Assembly: GCF_009763805.1 (NCBI RefSeq)
Contig: NZ_CP046804.1
Location: forward strand, 124,001-188,000
Reading direction: 5' to 3'
DNA from: Vibrio cidicii
GTDB taxonomy: Bacteria; Pseudomonadota; Gammaproteobacteria; Enterobacterales; Vibrionaceae
DNA length: 64,000 nt
The notes below the pieces were generated by a model. The model saw only the letters and a list, made by a program, of their open reading frames with translations. It was not told where the DNA came from and searched no databases. Positions 37,729 through 48,404 of the stretch are shown here, in pieces (within the stretch, counting starts at the first letter, position 1; each line of letters begins with the position of its first letter). The translations under genes and the position numbers were made by a program.

Positions 37729-38980
37729 ATGTCTGAAGAAGAAACCAGCAAAAACTTGTCTGAAACTCTGTTTGTGAAGCATAAACAGGCGAAAGAAACC
37801 TCGGCATTAACTCAATATATGCCAACCAGCCAGTCACTGCTGGACGAAACAGAAAGCCAAAACGGGTTACGCTTGGTACCGCAACTTGCGCCGTTTGCAG
37901 TGGGTATGGCAGGGCGTTGACCCTATCGAGCAAGAGCAAGTTTTGGCCTCTATCGCCTCTTCAAAACACTCCCGCACGGATGAGCAGTGGTTGGATACCG
38001 TCATGGGGTATCACAGTGGCAACTGGGCTTATGAGTGGACAAAACTGGGGATGTTGCATCAAAAACGAGCTGCTGAGATGTCTAAGGAAAAAGCGGCAGA
38101 AGAGCTGTTTTCCGCCTCACTTTGCTACAGCATTGCCGGATATCCTCACCTTAAAAATGACAATTTAGCCCTGCAAGCTCAGGTGCTGGCAAATCGCGCT
38201 TATCTCGAGGCCGCCGAGAAGAGTCAATACATCATCAAGCAACTGGAGATCCCTTACGAAAAGGGCACCATTGTTGCTCATCTGCATTTGACTAATACCG
38301 ATAAACCGCATCCGGTGGTGATCGTCAGTGCTGGTCTCGACAGCTTGCAAACTGATATGTGGCGGCTGTTTCGTGATCATCTGGCTAAACATGACATTGC
38401 CATGCTAACGGTAGACATGCCCTCCGTCGGCTACAGCGCCAAATGGCCGTTAACCGAGGACTACAGCTGTCTGCATCAAGCTGTATTGAATGAACTGTTT
38501 TCCATTCCTTATGTGGACCATCACCGTGTTGGCCTGATTGGATTTCGTTTTGGTGGCAACACCATGGTGCGTCTATCTTTCCTTGAGCAGGACAAGATCA
38601 AAGCGTGTGTGACGCTTGGTGCACCGATTCATCATGTATTTGCTTCACCGCAAAAACTGCAAAGCATGCCGAAGATGTATCTCGATGTCCTCGCTTCGAG
38701 GCTTGGTAAAAATGTCGTGGATATTTACAGCCTCTCTGGGCAAATGGCGGCATGGTCTTTAAAAGTGCAAGGATTCCTCTCAAGCCGTAAAACCAAAGTG
38801 CCAATCTTGGCAATGAGTTTAGAAGGCGACCCCGTTTCTCCCCATTCAGACAATCAGTTAGTTGCGCTTTACAGCAATTATGGCAAAGCGAAGCAAATTA
38901 GCGCCAAAACAATTACACAAGGATATGAGCAATCCCTCGATTTGGCGATAAAGTGGCTGGAAGATGAACTATTAAGGTGA
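37729..38980 (+). CDS. frsA: Fermentation-respiration switch protein FrsA (frameshift in sequence)
   Basis: FrsA is an alpha/beta-hydrolase-fold protein that binds the glucose-PTS protein IIA(Glc). A reported pyruvate decarboxylase activity is disputed. The nucleophile elbow reads GLIGFRFGGNT, so the usual Ser is replaced by Arg. The frame breaks near residue 40 (LLDE). Deleting one A from GAAAC at 37846-37850 restores YAWYRNLRRLQWVWQGVDP and about 416 residues, matching the 415 of V. vulnificus FrsA. ATG 37729 (MSEEETSKNLSETLFVKH) is the family start. Confidence 0.93.
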
Positions 38981-39086
38981 CAAATCTCCTAATTTAGTTA
39001 AGAGTGAAATATGAGTTTAATAAAATAACCTCATGATAAATAAAAATTATTGTCATTCTTAACATTGAAGAAAATGGAGATTCAAT

Positions 39087-39476
39087 ATGTCAGAAGTGAC
39101 GAATAACCCAACTCATAACCGTTTGTTGACCAAACTGCGTGCAATGGGACCTTACCTGAGAGATCCTCAGTCTAAGGAAGGGCATTACTACTTTGACTGC
39201 TTGTCTGTTTGTGTAGATGATCGAAAATCCCCTGAACTGCGTGAGTTTTGGGGTTGGTGGATGGTGCTTGAATCTGTCGAAGGGGGATTCACGGCGAAAT
39301 ACCATGCAGGGAAATACGATACAGACGGAAACTGGCTCAATGAAGCGCTGCCTAAAAAAGTCGCGACGGAAGTGAACCAAACTCAGCACTGTTTTCATGC
39401 CAAGCTGGTGAAAACCTTGGATGAACAGTTTAAGTTAACCGTCGCCTATCATGACGAGTCGGTAGAATTTGTCTGA
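39087..39476 (+). CDS. crl: Sigma factor-binding protein Crl
   Basis: Crl (129 residues) helps sigma-S (RpoS) bind core RNA polymerase. The conserved [20 protein letters not shown] stretch is visible. It follows frsA, as in other vibrios, and lies upstream of proB. Confidence 0.93.
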   Translation: MSEVTNNPTHNRLLTKLRAMGPYLRDPQSKEGHYYFDCLSVCVDDRKSPELREFWGWWMVLESVEGGFTAKYHAGKYDTDGNWLNEALPKKVATEVNQTQHCFHAKLVKTLDEQFKLTVAYHDESVEFV

Positions 39477-39503
39477 TTTTCTAAGGCTTGCGCTCTAACA
39501 ATT

Positions 39504-39531
39504 AAAAAGGTGCGATTTTCGCACCTTTTCT
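39504..39531 (+). terminator. crl terminator
   Basis: The stem AAAAGGTGCGA/CGCACCTTTT with a TTTT loop is followed by TCT. Confidence 0.8.
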
Positions 39532-39604
39532 GCTTGTGAATTGCCGATTAGATTGCTAAAACAACCACTCTTATCTTAATTTGTGTTTCATTTTAGAAGA
39601 CATC

Positions 39605-40744
39605 ATGACTACGAATCAACAAAGCAGCGCAGCATTCCAGGCAAAAACGGTCGTTGTTAAGCTGGGCACCAGTGTGTTAACCGGTGGGACATTGGCACTT
39701 GACCGAGCTCATATGGTTGAGCTGGCTCGCCAGTGTGCAGAACTCAAAAAGCAAGGCCATTCGGTGGTCGTTGTTTCGTCAGGGGCAATTGCTGCCGGGC
39801 GAGAGCACTTAGGTTACCCGGCGCTACCCAATGCGATGGCGAGCAAGCAGTTGCTGGCGGCTGTTGGGCAAAGCCAGTTGATTCAGACGTGGGAATCGTT
39901 GTTCGCCATCTACGGAATAAAAATCGGCCAGATGCTGCTCACTCGTGCGGATCTAGAAGATCGCGAGCGTTTTCTTAACGCGCGTGACACCATCAATGCC
40001 TTGGTCGAAAACGACATCATTCCGGTGGTCAACGAAAATGATGCCGTCGCCACCAGCGAAATCAAAGTCGGCGACAACGACAACCTTTCTGCCTTAGTCG
40101 GTATCTTATGCGGTGCAGATAAGCTTTTGCTGCTCACCGATCAAAAAGGGCTGTTTACGGCCGACCCGCGCAAAGATCCCAATGCGGAGCTGATCAAAGA
40201 AGTGAAAACCATCGATGACACGTTACGTAAAATCGCGGGTGGGAGTGGTACCACGCTTGGCACTGGTGGCATGGCGACCAAACTGCAAGCGGCCGATATT
40301 GCTCGCCGCGCAGGTATTGAAGTCATCATCGCTGCTGGCCGCGCAGAAAACGTGATTTTTGATTCACTGGGCGATACGCCGCAAGGCACCCGTTTTTTGC
40401 CATGCGAAGAGGCATTGGAAAACCGCAAACGCTGGATCTTGGCCGGCCCTGCCGCGTCAGGAGACATCGTCATCGACGGCGGCGCGGTGAAAGCGGTGCT
40501 GGAAAAAGGCAGCAGTCTGCTGGCGAAAGGGGTTACTAAGGTGTTGGGCGAGTTTTCTCGCGGTGAAGTGGTCCGCATCACTAATGAAAAAGGCCAGCTG
40601 ATCGCTCGTGGTATTGCCAGCTATTCGCACCAAGATATGGCAAAAATCGCAGGGAAACACAGTAAAGACATCATCTCTATTTTGGGCTACGACTATGGTT
40701 CAGAAGTGATTCACCGTGATGACATGGTAGTGATTCAAGAATAG
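39605..40744 (+). CDS. proB: Glutamate 5-kinase
   Basis: This 379-residue enzyme phosphorylates glutamate, the first step of proline synthesis. The amino-acid-kinase domain ([36 protein letters not shown]) is followed by a C-terminal PUA domain (about residues 285-379). ATG 39605 (MTTNQQSS) with AGAAGA nearby is the start. proA lies 25 bases downstream. Confidence 0.95.
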   Translation: MTTNQQSSAAFQAKTVVVKLGTSVLTGGTLALDRAHMVELARQCAELKKQGHSVVVVSSGAIAAGREHLGYPALPNAMASKQLLAAVGQSQLIQTWESLFAIYGIKIGQMLLTRADLEDRERFLNARDTINALVENDIIPVVNENDAVATSEIKVGDNDNLSALVGILCGADKLLLLTDQKGLFTADPRKDPNAELIKEVKTIDDTLRKIAGGSGTTLGTGGMATKLQAADIARRAGIEVIIAAGRAENVIFDSLGDTPQGTRFLPCEEALENRKRWILAGPAASGDIVIDGGAVKAVLEKGSSLLAKGVTKVLGEFSRGEVVRITNEKGQLIARGIASYSHQDMAKIAGKHSKDIISILGYDYGSEVIHRDDMVVIQE

Positions 40745-40769
40745 TCGGCAACAGCAAAGAGGATTTCAG

Positions 40770-42020
40770 GTGGAATTGACCAATTTAGGCAAAGCGGCAA
40801 AAGAGGCCGCTTTTCAACTCGCGACCGCCTCCACGGCGCAGAAAAACCGTGCATTGGCGCTGATTGCCGATGAGCTTGAGGCTAACGCCGCGGATATTTT
40901 AGCAGCGAATGCCAAAGACATTGAACTGGGGCGTCAGGCGGGTTTAAGCGACGCTATGCTGGATCGTCTACTTCTTAATGAGCAGCGCTTGCATGGCATC
41001 GCTAACGATGTACGTAACGTCATCAGCCTTGCTGATCCAGTCGGTAGTGAGATTGACAGTAAAGTGTTGGAAAACGGCATGCAGCTTTCTCGCCGCCGCG
41101 TGCCATTAGGGGTGGTTGGCGTCATTTATGAAGCGCGCCCGAATGTGACGATTGATATCGCGGCGCTGTGTCTGAAAACGGGTAATGCCAGCATTCTACG
41201 TGGCGGGAAAGAGACGTTCTTCTCCAACATGGAACTGGTGAATGTAATTCAATCGGCACTGGCCAAAGCCAATCTGCCAGCCGCATCGGTGCAGTATATT
41301 GAAAAGCCTGATCGCGAGTTGGTCAATCAACTGCTGAAAATGGATGAGTACGTGGACATGATTATTCCACGTGGCGGTGCTGGTCTGCACAAAATGTGCA
41401 AAGAGAACAGTACCATTCCGGTCATCATCGGCGGTTTTGGTATCAGTCATATTTTTGTTGATGAGAGCGCAAACCTAGCAAAATCACTCGATGTCGTTGA
41501 AAACGCCAAAGTGCAGCGCCCATCGGCGTGTAACTCGCTGGACACGCTGTTAGTCCACCAGCAGGTTGCAGCAGAGTTCCTGCCTATGCTGGTGGCGCGT
41601 TTGAATGACAAAGTGACGTTTGTCGCAGAGCCGCAAGCGAAAGCGTTGATGGGAAGTGCCGACCATCTGCGCGATGCACAAGAGGGCGATTTTGACACGG
41701 AATGGCTAAGCTACACACTGGGTGTGAAAGTGGTGGCGGATGTGGCCCAAGCGATTGAACACATGCGTGAGCACAATGCCAGCCATTCGGATGCGATCAT
41801 GACCAACAGTTTGGAAAATGCTGAGCGCTTTATTAACTCAGTGGATTCGGCGGCGGTGTACGTCAACGCGTCTACCCGTTTTACCGATGGCGCGCAATTT
41901 GGCCTTGGCGCTGAAGTGGCCGTGTCAACGCAAAAACTGCACGCCCGTGGCCCGATGGGGTTGGAAGAGCTCACCAGCTACAAATGGGTCGGCAAAGCCA
42001 ATTACCTGCCACGCAGTTAA
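40770..42020 (+). CDS. proA: Gamma-glutamyl phosphate reductase
   Basis: This 416-residue aldehyde-dehydrogenase-like enzyme reduces glutamyl phosphate to the semialdehyde. The substrate and NADPH region ([30 protein letters not shown]) and the catalytic Cys in [14 protein letters not shown] are visible. The start is GTG 40770 with GAGGA nine bases before it. It forms an operon with proB. Confidence 0.96.
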   Translation: MELTNLGKAAKEAAFQLATASTAQKNRALALIADELEANAADILAANAKDIELGRQAGLSDAMLDRLLLNEQRLHGIANDVRNVISLADPVGSEIDSKVLENGMQLSRRRVPLGVVGVIYEARPNVTIDIAALCLKTGNASILRGGKETFFSNMELVNVIQSALAKANLPAASVQYIEKPDRELVNQLLKMDEYVDMIIPRGGAGLHKMCKENSTIPVIIGGFGISHIFVDESANLAKSLDVVENAKVQRPSACNSLDTLLVHQQVAAEFLPMLVARLNDKVTFVAEPQAKALMGSADHLRDAQEGDFDTEWLSYTLGVKVVADVAQAIEHMREHNASHSDAIMTNSLENAERFINSVDSAAVYVNASTRFTDGAQFGLGAEVAVSTQKLHARGPMGLEELTSYKWVGKANYLPRS

Positions 42021-42043
42021 CATAACCTGCGAATATCAGCGCG

Positions 42044-42067
42044 AAAGGGGCCATCATGGCCCCTTTT
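42044..42067 (+). terminator. proA terminator
   Basis: The stem AAAGGGGCC/GGCCCCTTT is followed by TT. Confidence 0.85.
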
Positions 42068-42199
42068 TGTTTTATTCGCTTAGGCAATTCCGCTACACTA
42101 GCTCACATTTCATCACTCGAATTAGGCTGAATAAAACAAGCGAAAAGTCCATTTTTGCTCCTCGAGTGTTGACCGGTTTATCCATTATTGGGAGGTGAT

Positions 42200-42649
42200 A
42201 TGCATTGTCCCTTTTGTTCCGAAAACGACACCAAAGTGATCGACTCTCGTTTGGTGGCCGACGGGCATCAAGTCCGTCGGCGTCGTCAATGTTTGGCGTG
42301 TAATGAACGCTTTACCACATTTGAAACCGCTGAATTGCTGATGCCGAAAGTGATCAAGTCCAACGGCAATCGTGAACCATTCAATGAAGACAAAATGGTT
42401 GGTGGCATCCAGCGTGCACTAGAAAAACGCCCAGTGAGCGCTGATGCGATTGAATTGGCGATCAGCATGATCAAATCTAAGCTCAGAGCGACTGGTGAGC
42501 GGGAAGTGCCGAGTAAAATGATTGGTAACTTAGTCATGGAGCAGCTCAAACATCTCGATAAAGTGGCTTACATCCGTTTTGCTTCTGTCTACCGTAGCTT
42601 TGAAGATATTCGCGAGTTTGGCGAAGAGATCGCGAGGTTAGAAGATTAG
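42200..42649 (+). CDS. nrdR: Transcriptional repressor NrdR
   Basis: NrdR (149 residues) binds nucleotides through an ATP cone and represses ribonucleotide reductase genes. The zinc ribbon ([10 protein letters not shown], then [16 protein letters not shown]) and the ATP cone follow in order. GGGAGGTGAT gives a strong start at ATG 42200. It leads the riboflavin gene group, an arrangement common in gamma-proteobacteria. Confidence 0.96.
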   Translation: MHCPFCSENDTKVIDSRLVADGHQVRRRRQCLACNERFTTFETAELLMPKVIKSNGNREPFNEDKMVGGIQRALEKRPVSADAIELAISMIKSKLRATGEREVPSKMIGNLVMEQLKHLDKVAYIRFASVYRSFEDIREFGEEIARLED

Positions 42650-42651
42650 CC

Positions 42652-43764
42652 ATGAACCCATCCCCATTTACCGCTTTTGATTACCAAATGATGACTCGGG
42701 CAATTGCCCTTGCCAAACGGGGCATCTATACCACTGCGCCAAACCCGAATGTGGGTTGTGTGCTGGTGCGTGACGGAGAAATTGTCGGCGAAGGTTATCA
42801 CGTACGAGCTGGCGAGCCACATGCGGAAGTGCATGCCCTGCGCATGGCGGGCGAAAAAGCACGCGGCGCTACGGCGTATGTGACCTTAGAGCCTTGTTCT
42901 CACTATGGCCGTACTCCACCGTGCGCTGAAGGGTTAACTAAGGCGGGCGTAGCGAAAGTGATTGGTGCGATGCAAGATCCCAATCCGCAAGTGGCCGGAC
43001 GCGGTTTTCAAATGCTGCGAGATGCCGGTATTGACGTGCACGTCGGCCTCATGGAAGCCGAAGCCGTCGCTCTCAACCCTGCTTTTATTAAGCGCATGCA
43101 AACGGGCATGCCGTTTGTGCAGCTGAAAATGGCGGCATCTTTAGATGGGCAAAGTGCGCTTAGCAACGGTCAGAGCCAGTGGATCACCTCCGCGAATGCC
43201 CGTCGTGACGTACAACGGTTTCGCGCCAAAGCGGGAGCGATTTTATCGACCAGCAAAACCGTGATTGAAGATAACGCCTCACTCAATGTGCGTTGGTCTG
43301 AGCTGCCCGCTTCAGTGCAAGCGCACTATGAAGAAAGTGACCTGCGCCAGCCCGTACGAGTGATTTTGGATCGTCAGTCGCAACTCACTTCTTCGCTCAA
43401 GCTTTTCCAAACGCCTGGGGAACGAGTGTTCGTCAGTCCACTTGGCGATCTTGCCCCAGAGTTTGATGAGCAAGGCAGTCTGGATCTGACTCGTACGCTG
43501 CAAAGCCTTACCCACAAATTCAACGTCAATCATGTCTGGGTTGAAGCCGGGGCCACTTTGGCTGGGGCTCTGCTCAGCAAAGGCTTGGTTGATGAGTTGA
43601 TTGTCTACCTAGCCCCTAAGTTAATGGGCAGTGATGGTCGCGGGCTGATTGGCGCACTTGGTCTGAGCGATATGGCGCAAGTGATGGATTTAACCATTAA
43701 AGACGTACGCATGGTCGGCCCTGATATCCGCATCATCGCGACCCCTAAAGAGAAAGAAAATTAA
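42652..43764 (+). CDS. ribD: Riboflavin biosynthesis deaminase/reductase RibD
   Basis: RibD (370 residues) deaminates and then reduces the pyrimidine intermediate of riboflavin synthesis. The N-terminal zinc deaminase domain has HAEV (PHAEVHALRMAG) and PCSHYGRTPPC; the C-terminal reductase domain starts near residue 150 (QLKMAASLDGQSA). It begins two bases after the nrdR stop and ends directly at the ribE start. Confidence 0.96.
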   Translation: MNPSPFTAFDYQMMTRAIALAKRGIYTTAPNPNVGCVLVRDGEIVGEGYHVRAGEPHAEVHALRMAGEKARGATAYVTLEPCSHYGRTPPCAEGLTKAGVAKVIGAMQDPNPQVAGRGFQMLRDAGIDVHVGLMEAEAVALNPAFIKRMQTGMPFVQLKMAASLDGQSALSNGQSQWITSANARRDVQRFRAKAGAILSTSKTVIEDNASLNVRWSELPASVQAHYEESDLRQPVRVILDRQSQLTSSLKLFQTPGERVFVSPLGDLAPEFDEQGSLDLTRTLQSLTHKFNVNHVWVEAGATLAGALLSKGLVDELIVYLAPKLMGSDGRGLIGALGLSDMAQVMDLTIKDVRMVGPDIRIIATPKEKEN

Positions 43765-44422
43765 ATGTTTACAGGAATTATCGAAGCCGTAGGCACGCTG
43801 ACGGCGATCACTCCGCGCGGCGAAGACATCAGTGTGACGGTGCAAACTGGTAAGCTGGATATGTCGGATGTGAAGCTAGGCGACAGTATTGCCACCAATG
43901 GTGTTTGCCTCACCGTGATCGATTTTGGCCCGAACTATTACAGCGCTGATCTCTCCCTGGAGACGCTGAAAAAAACCGGTTTTGCGCATTATCAGGTAGG
44001 CTCCAAAGTCAATTTAGAGAAAGCCATGTTGCCAACCACCCGTTTTGGTGGACACATCGTTTCGGGGCATGTTGATGGCGTAGGGGAAATTGTTGAGCGC
44101 AATCAGGTGGGCCGGGCGATCGAGTTTCTGGGTACAGATGCCAGCAGAGATAAGCAAATATGTCGCTGAAAAAGGCTCGATTACGGTTGATGGCATCAGT
44201 CTTACCGTCAATGACCTGCGTAAAAACGCCTTTAAGCTGACGATCGTACCGCATACGGGCGAAGAGACGACCATCAATGATTTTCACGTTGGGCGCAAAG
44301 TGAATCTGGAAGTGGATGTACTAGCGCGCTACATGGAGCGTCTGTTGCAAGGAAATCAGGCGCAAGAGGCACCTGAATCTCGCCTTACTATGGCGTTTCT
44401 GCAACAGAATGGTTTTGCTTAG
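43765..44422 (+). CDS. ribE: Riboflavin synthase alpha chain (frameshift in sequence)
   Basis: This enzyme forms riboflavin from two lumazines. Two lumazine-binding repeats begin MFTGIIEAVGTL and SKYVAEKGSITVDGISLTV. The frame breaks after VGRAIE; removing one T from GTTTC at 44124-44128 gives FWVQMPAEISKYVAEKGS and a 218-residue protein. It starts right after the ribD stop. Confidence 0.94.
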
Positions 44423-44517
44423 TTCACAGAACGTTAGCACGCTTATTGACACATTGAGACGATAATTCAGACTACACAGAATGTAACGCTCTGCACTTAA
44501 TTGACAGGAAAGAGACT

Positions 44518-45627
44518 ATGCCGATCAGCACTCCACAGGAAATTATCGACGATATCCGTTTGGGGAAAATGGTTATCCTCATGGATGACGAAGACCGTGA
44601 AAACGAAGGCGACCTGATCATGGCCGCAGAACACATTTCGCCTGAAGCGATTAATTTTATGGCGACCCACGGGCGCGGCCTGATTTGTCTGACCATGACC
44701 AAAGAGCGCTGCAAGCGTCTTGGCTTGCCACCAATGGTGCAGGACAATAACGCCCAGTACACCACCAATTTTACCGTCTCGATTGAAGCGGCCGAAGGGG
44801 TGACCACCGGGATTTCTGCCGCCGATCGCGCGCGTACCGTACAAGCTGCGGTTGCCAAAGAAGCGAAAGCGGCGGATCTGGTTCAGCCGGGGCACATTTT
44901 TCCTCTCGCGGCGCAAGATGGCGGCGTGTTAACTCGCGCAGGTCATACCGAAGCGGGATGTGATTTGGCGCGCCTTGCCGGGTTGGAGCCTGCCTCCGTG
45001 ATTGTCGAGATCCTCAATGATGACGGCACTATGGCGCGTCGCCCAGATTTAGAACTGTTTGCCGAGAAGCATGGTTTGAAGCTTGGCACCATCGCTGATC
45101 TTATCGAGTATCGTAACAACACCGAAACCACCATCGAGCGTGTTGCTCAGTGCCAACTGCCGACGGAATACGGCGAATTTACGTTGGTGACTTATCGCGA
45201 CATCATCGACCAGCAGATCCATTTTGCTCTGTGTAAAGGCGATTTAAAACAAAACACACCATTGGTGCGCGTGCATTTGCAAGACACCTTTACTGATCTA
45301 TTGCGCAGTGACCGCAATGCTGAGCGCAGCTGGACGCTCGATAAAGCGATGGCCCGTATCGGCCAAGAGGGTGGAGTGTTGGTTATTCTTGGCAACGAAG
45401 AGTCGCCAGAGCTTTTGATCCACCGCGTGAAAATGTTTGAAGCGCAAGATAAAGATGATGCGCCGAAGCTGGCGAAAAAGCAGGGAACATCACGCCGTGT
45501 TGGGGTTGGCTCTCAAATTCTGGCCGATCTCGGGGTGCATGACATGCGTCTGCTCTCCTCATCAAATAAGAAGTATCATGCGCTGGGCGGCTTTGGCCTC
45601 AACGTGGTTGAGTACGTGTGTGAATAG
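44518..45627 (+). CDS. ribBA: 3,4-dihydroxy-2-butanone-4-phosphate synthase with degenerate GTP cyclohydrolase II domain
   Basis: The N-terminal domain (about 1-205) makes the four-carbon riboflavin precursor; the motifs [16 protein letters not shown] and [13 protein letters not shown] are intact. The C-terminal domain (about 206-369) resembles RibA, but the expected zinc cysteines are missing: the segment [16 protein letters not shown] stands where active RibA has three Cys. The cyclohydrolase part is thus likely inactive or regulatory, as known for some RibBA proteins. It lies 95 bases after ribE. No RFN riboswitch is seen. Confidence 0.93.
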   Translation: MPISTPQEIIDDIRLGKMVILMDDEDRENEGDLIMAAEHISPEAINFMATHGRGLICLTMTKERCKRLGLPPMVQDNNAQYTTNFTVSIEAAEGVTTGISAADRARTVQAAVAKEAKAADLVQPGHIFPLAAQDGGVLTRAGHTEAGCDLARLAGLEPASVIVEILNDDGTMARRPDLELFAEKHGLKLGTIADLIEYRNNTETTIERVAQCQLPTEYGEFTLVTYRDIIDQQIHFALCKGDLKQNTPLVRVHLQDTFTDLLRSDRNAERSWTLDKAMARIGQEGGVLVILGNEESPELLIHRVKMFEAQDKDDAPKLAKKQGTSRRVGVGSQILADLGVHDMRLLSSSNKKYHALGGFGLNVVEYVCE

Positions 45628-45658
45628 CCAACTGACGTTCGTGTGACCGATAAGAGAA

Positions 45659-45688
45659 ACGCAGCCCCCGCTTGGCTGCGTTTTTTTA
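45659..45688 (+). terminator. ribBA terminator
   Basis: The stem ACGCAGCC/GGCTGCGT is followed by a run of T. Confidence 0.85.
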
Positions 45689-45837
45689 CCTGAGTTTTTC
45701 CTTCTAACGGACTAAAACTGGCAGATAACAGCCCCGCTGGCAGGATAATCGGCGGCGAAATACCATTAGATATTGCTCACAAATTTGTGCTAGAATCCGG
45801 CGATTCTCACTTGATGAACATAGTTAAAGGAAGGCTT

Positions 45838-46308
45838 ATGAAAGTGATCGAGGGTGGCTTCCCCGCGCCAAACGCAAAAATTGCTATCGTTATTTCTCGT
45901 TTCAACAGTTTTATTAACGAAAGTTTATTGTCTGGTGCCATCGATACTTTAAAGCGTCACGGACAAGTTAGCGATGACAACATCACTGTCGTACGTTGCC
46001 CTGGTGCAGTTGAACTTCCTCTGGTTGCTCAGCGTGTTGCTAAAACTGGCAAGTATGATGCGATTGTTTCTCTGGGCACAGTTATCCGTGGTGGTACGCC
46101 GCATTTTGACTATGTTTGTAGTGAAATGAATAAAGGTCTGGCACAAGTGTCGATGGAATTTAGCATTCCAGTCGCATTTGGTGTCTTGACTGTTGATACG
46201 ATCGATCAAGCTATTGAACGCGCAGGAACCAAGGCTGGTAACAAAGGTGCAGAGGCTGCACTGAGCGCGCTTGAGATGATCAACGTTCTTTCTGAAATCG
46301 ATTCCTAA
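45838..46308 (+). CDS. ribH: 6,7-dimethyl-8-ribityllumazine synthase
   Basis: This 156-residue enzyme condenses the two riboflavin precursors. The start [26 protein letters not shown] and later motifs [14 protein letters not shown] and [16 protein letters not shown] are typical. ATG 45838 follows GGAAGG; an upstream in-frame start is not supported. Its stop overlaps the nusB start (TAATG). Confidence 0.96.
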   Translation: MKVIEGGFPAPNAKIAIVISRFNSFINESLLSGAIDTLKRHGQVSDDNITVVRCPGAVELPLVAQRVAKTGKYDAIVSLGTVIRGGTPHFDYVCSEMNKGLAQVSMEFSIPVAFGVLTVDTIDQAIERAGTKAGNKGAEAALSALEMINVLSEIDS

Positions 46309-46775
46309 TGGGGGCCAGTGTGAAACCAGCCGCACGTCGTAATGCACGTCAATTCGCTTTACAAGCAATTTACTCATGGCAAATTACTAAAGAAAATGTT
46401 GCCACAATCGAAGAGCAATTTTTGTCAGGTGAAAAGTACGATGAAGAAGAACATCGCGCTGCTGAGCCTGCCTTGGCTGCTCCTGAAACTGACGTTGCAT
46501 ACTTCCGTGACTTGTTGACCGGTGTTGTATTGAGTCACGCGGAACTGGATAGCAAGATTCGTCCTTACGTTTCACGCCCTATGCAGGATCTGGATATGAT
46601 GGAGCTGGCATTGCTCCGTCTGGCAATGTACGAAATGACGCGTCGTGAAGATGTTCCTTACAAAGTGGTCATCAACGAAGCGATTGAACTAGCGAAAGTG
46701 TTTGCGGCAGAAGATAGCCACAAATTCGTCAACGGTGTGCTGGATAAAGCCGCACCGCATGTTCGCAAAAAGTAA
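46308..46775 (+). CDS. nusB: Transcription antitermination factor NusB
   Basis: NusB (155 residues) works with NusE (S10) in rRNA antitermination. The start region [19 protein letters not shown] and end [12 protein letters not shown] are typical. ATG 46308 overlaps the ribH stop; a GTG at 46320 is an alternative. Confidence 0.95.
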   Translation: MGASVKPAARRNARQFALQAIYSWQITKENVATIEEQFLSGEKYDEEEHRAAEPALAAPETDVAYFRDLLTGVVLSHAELDSKIRPYVSRPMQDLDMMELALLRLAMYEMTRREDVPYKVVINEAIELAKVFAAEDSHKFVNGVLDKAAPHVRKK

Positions 46776-46789
46776 CAAGCGTTCTACAG

Positions 46790-46817
46790 AAAAGGTCAGC
46801 ACTCGCTGACCTTTTTT
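46790..46817 (+). terminator. Terminator between nusB and thiL
   Basis: The stem AAAGGTCAGC/GCTGACCTTT with loop ACTC is followed by TTTT. Read-through may still reach thiL. Confidence 0.85.
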
Positions 46818-46834
46818 ATACAAAGGAAAGGATT

Positions 46835-47816
46835 TTGATCTCAGGCGAATTTAATCTGATTGAAAAATACTTCGTTGGCCGTCAGGCACAACGTAAAGAT
46901 GTTTACCTTGCCGCTGGAGACGACTGCGCTCTGGTAAAACCGCTCGCCAATGTGCAACTCGCTATCAGCACCGATACTCTAGTTTGTGGTACCCATTTTT
47001 TACCCGAAGCCGATCCGGCTTGGGTGGCGCACAAGGCGCTGGCGTCGAATATCAGTGATTTGGCGGCCATGGGCGCGACACCTGCGTGGGTCTCTTTGGC
47101 GTTAACCATGCCAGAACCAAACGAAACTTGGCTTGCGCCTTTTTGTGATGCGTTTCTTCAAGCTAGCCGACTATTTTGGCATCCAGCTCATTGGCGGTGA
47201 TACCACCAAAGGGCCATTGAGTTTAACCCTGACGGTGCAAGGTTATGTTCCCGAAGGAAAAGCGCTCAAGCGCAGTGGCGCGAAACCGGGGGACTACGTG
47301 TTTGTGACGGGCACCTTGGGGGATGCCAAAGCGGGTCTTGATGTGATTCTCAATAGCGCGCAGCGCAGTCGCCCTGCGGCTTTGGCGCTGGAGAAAGCAC
47401 ACTACCTGAGTATGCCGCGCATTTTGGCCGGACAAGCCTTGGTGGGGCTGGCATCGGCGGCGATTGATATTTCCGATGGTCTGGTTGCGGATCTGGGCCA
47501 TATTCTGCAGCGCTCAGGTGTTGGTGTGAGCATTGACGTCTCAAAACTGCCTATCTCCCCTGAGCTGCTTTCATTTCTCGATGATCGAGAAACAGCGCAG
47601 CAATATGCGCTCACCAGTGGCGAAGAGTACGAGCTCTGTTTCACCGTCCCAGAAGAGAGTCGCGGCTCGTTAGAAAGTTCACTGGCGCATGTTGGTTGCA
47701 AAGTGACCTGCATTGGACAAATTCGCCCGCAAGGCTTTTTTGAACTGCATGACAACGGCATTAAGTTGGATTGGCAACTGAGCGGTTTTGACCACTTTAA
47801 GGGGCAAAGCAAATGA
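46835..47816 (+). CDS. thiL: Thiamine-monophosphate kinase (frameshift in sequence)
   Basis: ThiL makes thiamine diphosphate. Motifs GDDCALVKP and IDISDGLVADLGHIL are present. The frame breaks after CDAF; removing one T from GTTTC at 47152-47156 gives FKLADYFGIQLIGGDTTKGPLSL and 326 residues. The start is TTG 46835 after AAGGAAAGG. The stop overlaps pgpA. Confidence 0.93.
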
Positions 47817-48319
47817 GTAACCCGTTGGCGAAGCTCTCATTGAGTAATCCTTGGCATTTGCTGGCCACCGGTTTTGGTAGTGGTTTGTCACCAGTAGTAC
47901 CCGGTACCATGGGGACGCTGGCTTCCGTGCCCTTTTTCCTTCTGCTGGCTTACCTGCCATTGCCCATTTATCTATTGGTTGTACTGCTAGCGTGTGTGGT
48001 GGGGATAAAAATCTGTCAAGTGACCTCTGCGGATATGGGCGTGCACGATCACGGTTCGATAGTGTGGGATGAATTTGCCGGGTTTTGGATCACTATGCTG
48101 ATTGTGCCTGCGCTCAATATTCCGTTGAGTGAATGGCAATGGCTGGTGAGCGGTTTTGTGCTGTTTCGCTTTTTCGACATGGTTAAGCCGTGGCCCATTG
48201 GCTGGCTGGATAAACGAGTGCATGGCGGCATAGGGATTATGCTTGATGACATTGTGGCGGGCGTAATGTCATCGGTTGCTCTCTACTTGGTGGGATACTA
48301 CGCAGGCTGGCTAAGCTAA
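47813..48319 (+). CDS. pgpA: Phosphatidylglycerophosphatase A
   Basis: This 168-residue membrane enzyme dephosphorylates phosphatidylglycerol phosphate. The motif DHGSIVWDEFAGFWI and several hydrophobic spans are seen. It overlaps thiL by four bases (ATGA). Confidence 0.93.
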   Translation: MSNPLAKLSLSNPWHLLATGFGSGLSPVVPGTMGTLASVPFFLLLAYLPLPIYLLVVLLACVVGIKICQVTSADMGVHDHGSIVWDEFAGFWITMLIVPALNIPLSEWQWLVSGFVLFRFFDMVKPWPIGWLDKRVHGGIGIMLDDIVAGVMSSVALYLVGYYAGWLS

Positions 48320-48354
48320 GCGGCGTTATAGATGGCAATGTGAGTGTTGGAAAA

Positions 48355-48388
48355 CAAAAAGGGTTGGCAAATTGAGCCAACCCTTTTT
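48355..48388. terminator. Terminator between pgpA and dxs (bidirectional)
   Basis: The stem AAAAAGGGTTGGC/GCCAACCCTTTTT carries T runs on both strands. Confidence 0.9.
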
Positions 48389-48404
48389 CATTGCTAGGAG
48401 CGAA

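Noticed and set aside
44423..44517. A possible FMN riboswitch before ribBA
   Set aside because: The space is only 95 bases and lacks the conserved RFN blocks.
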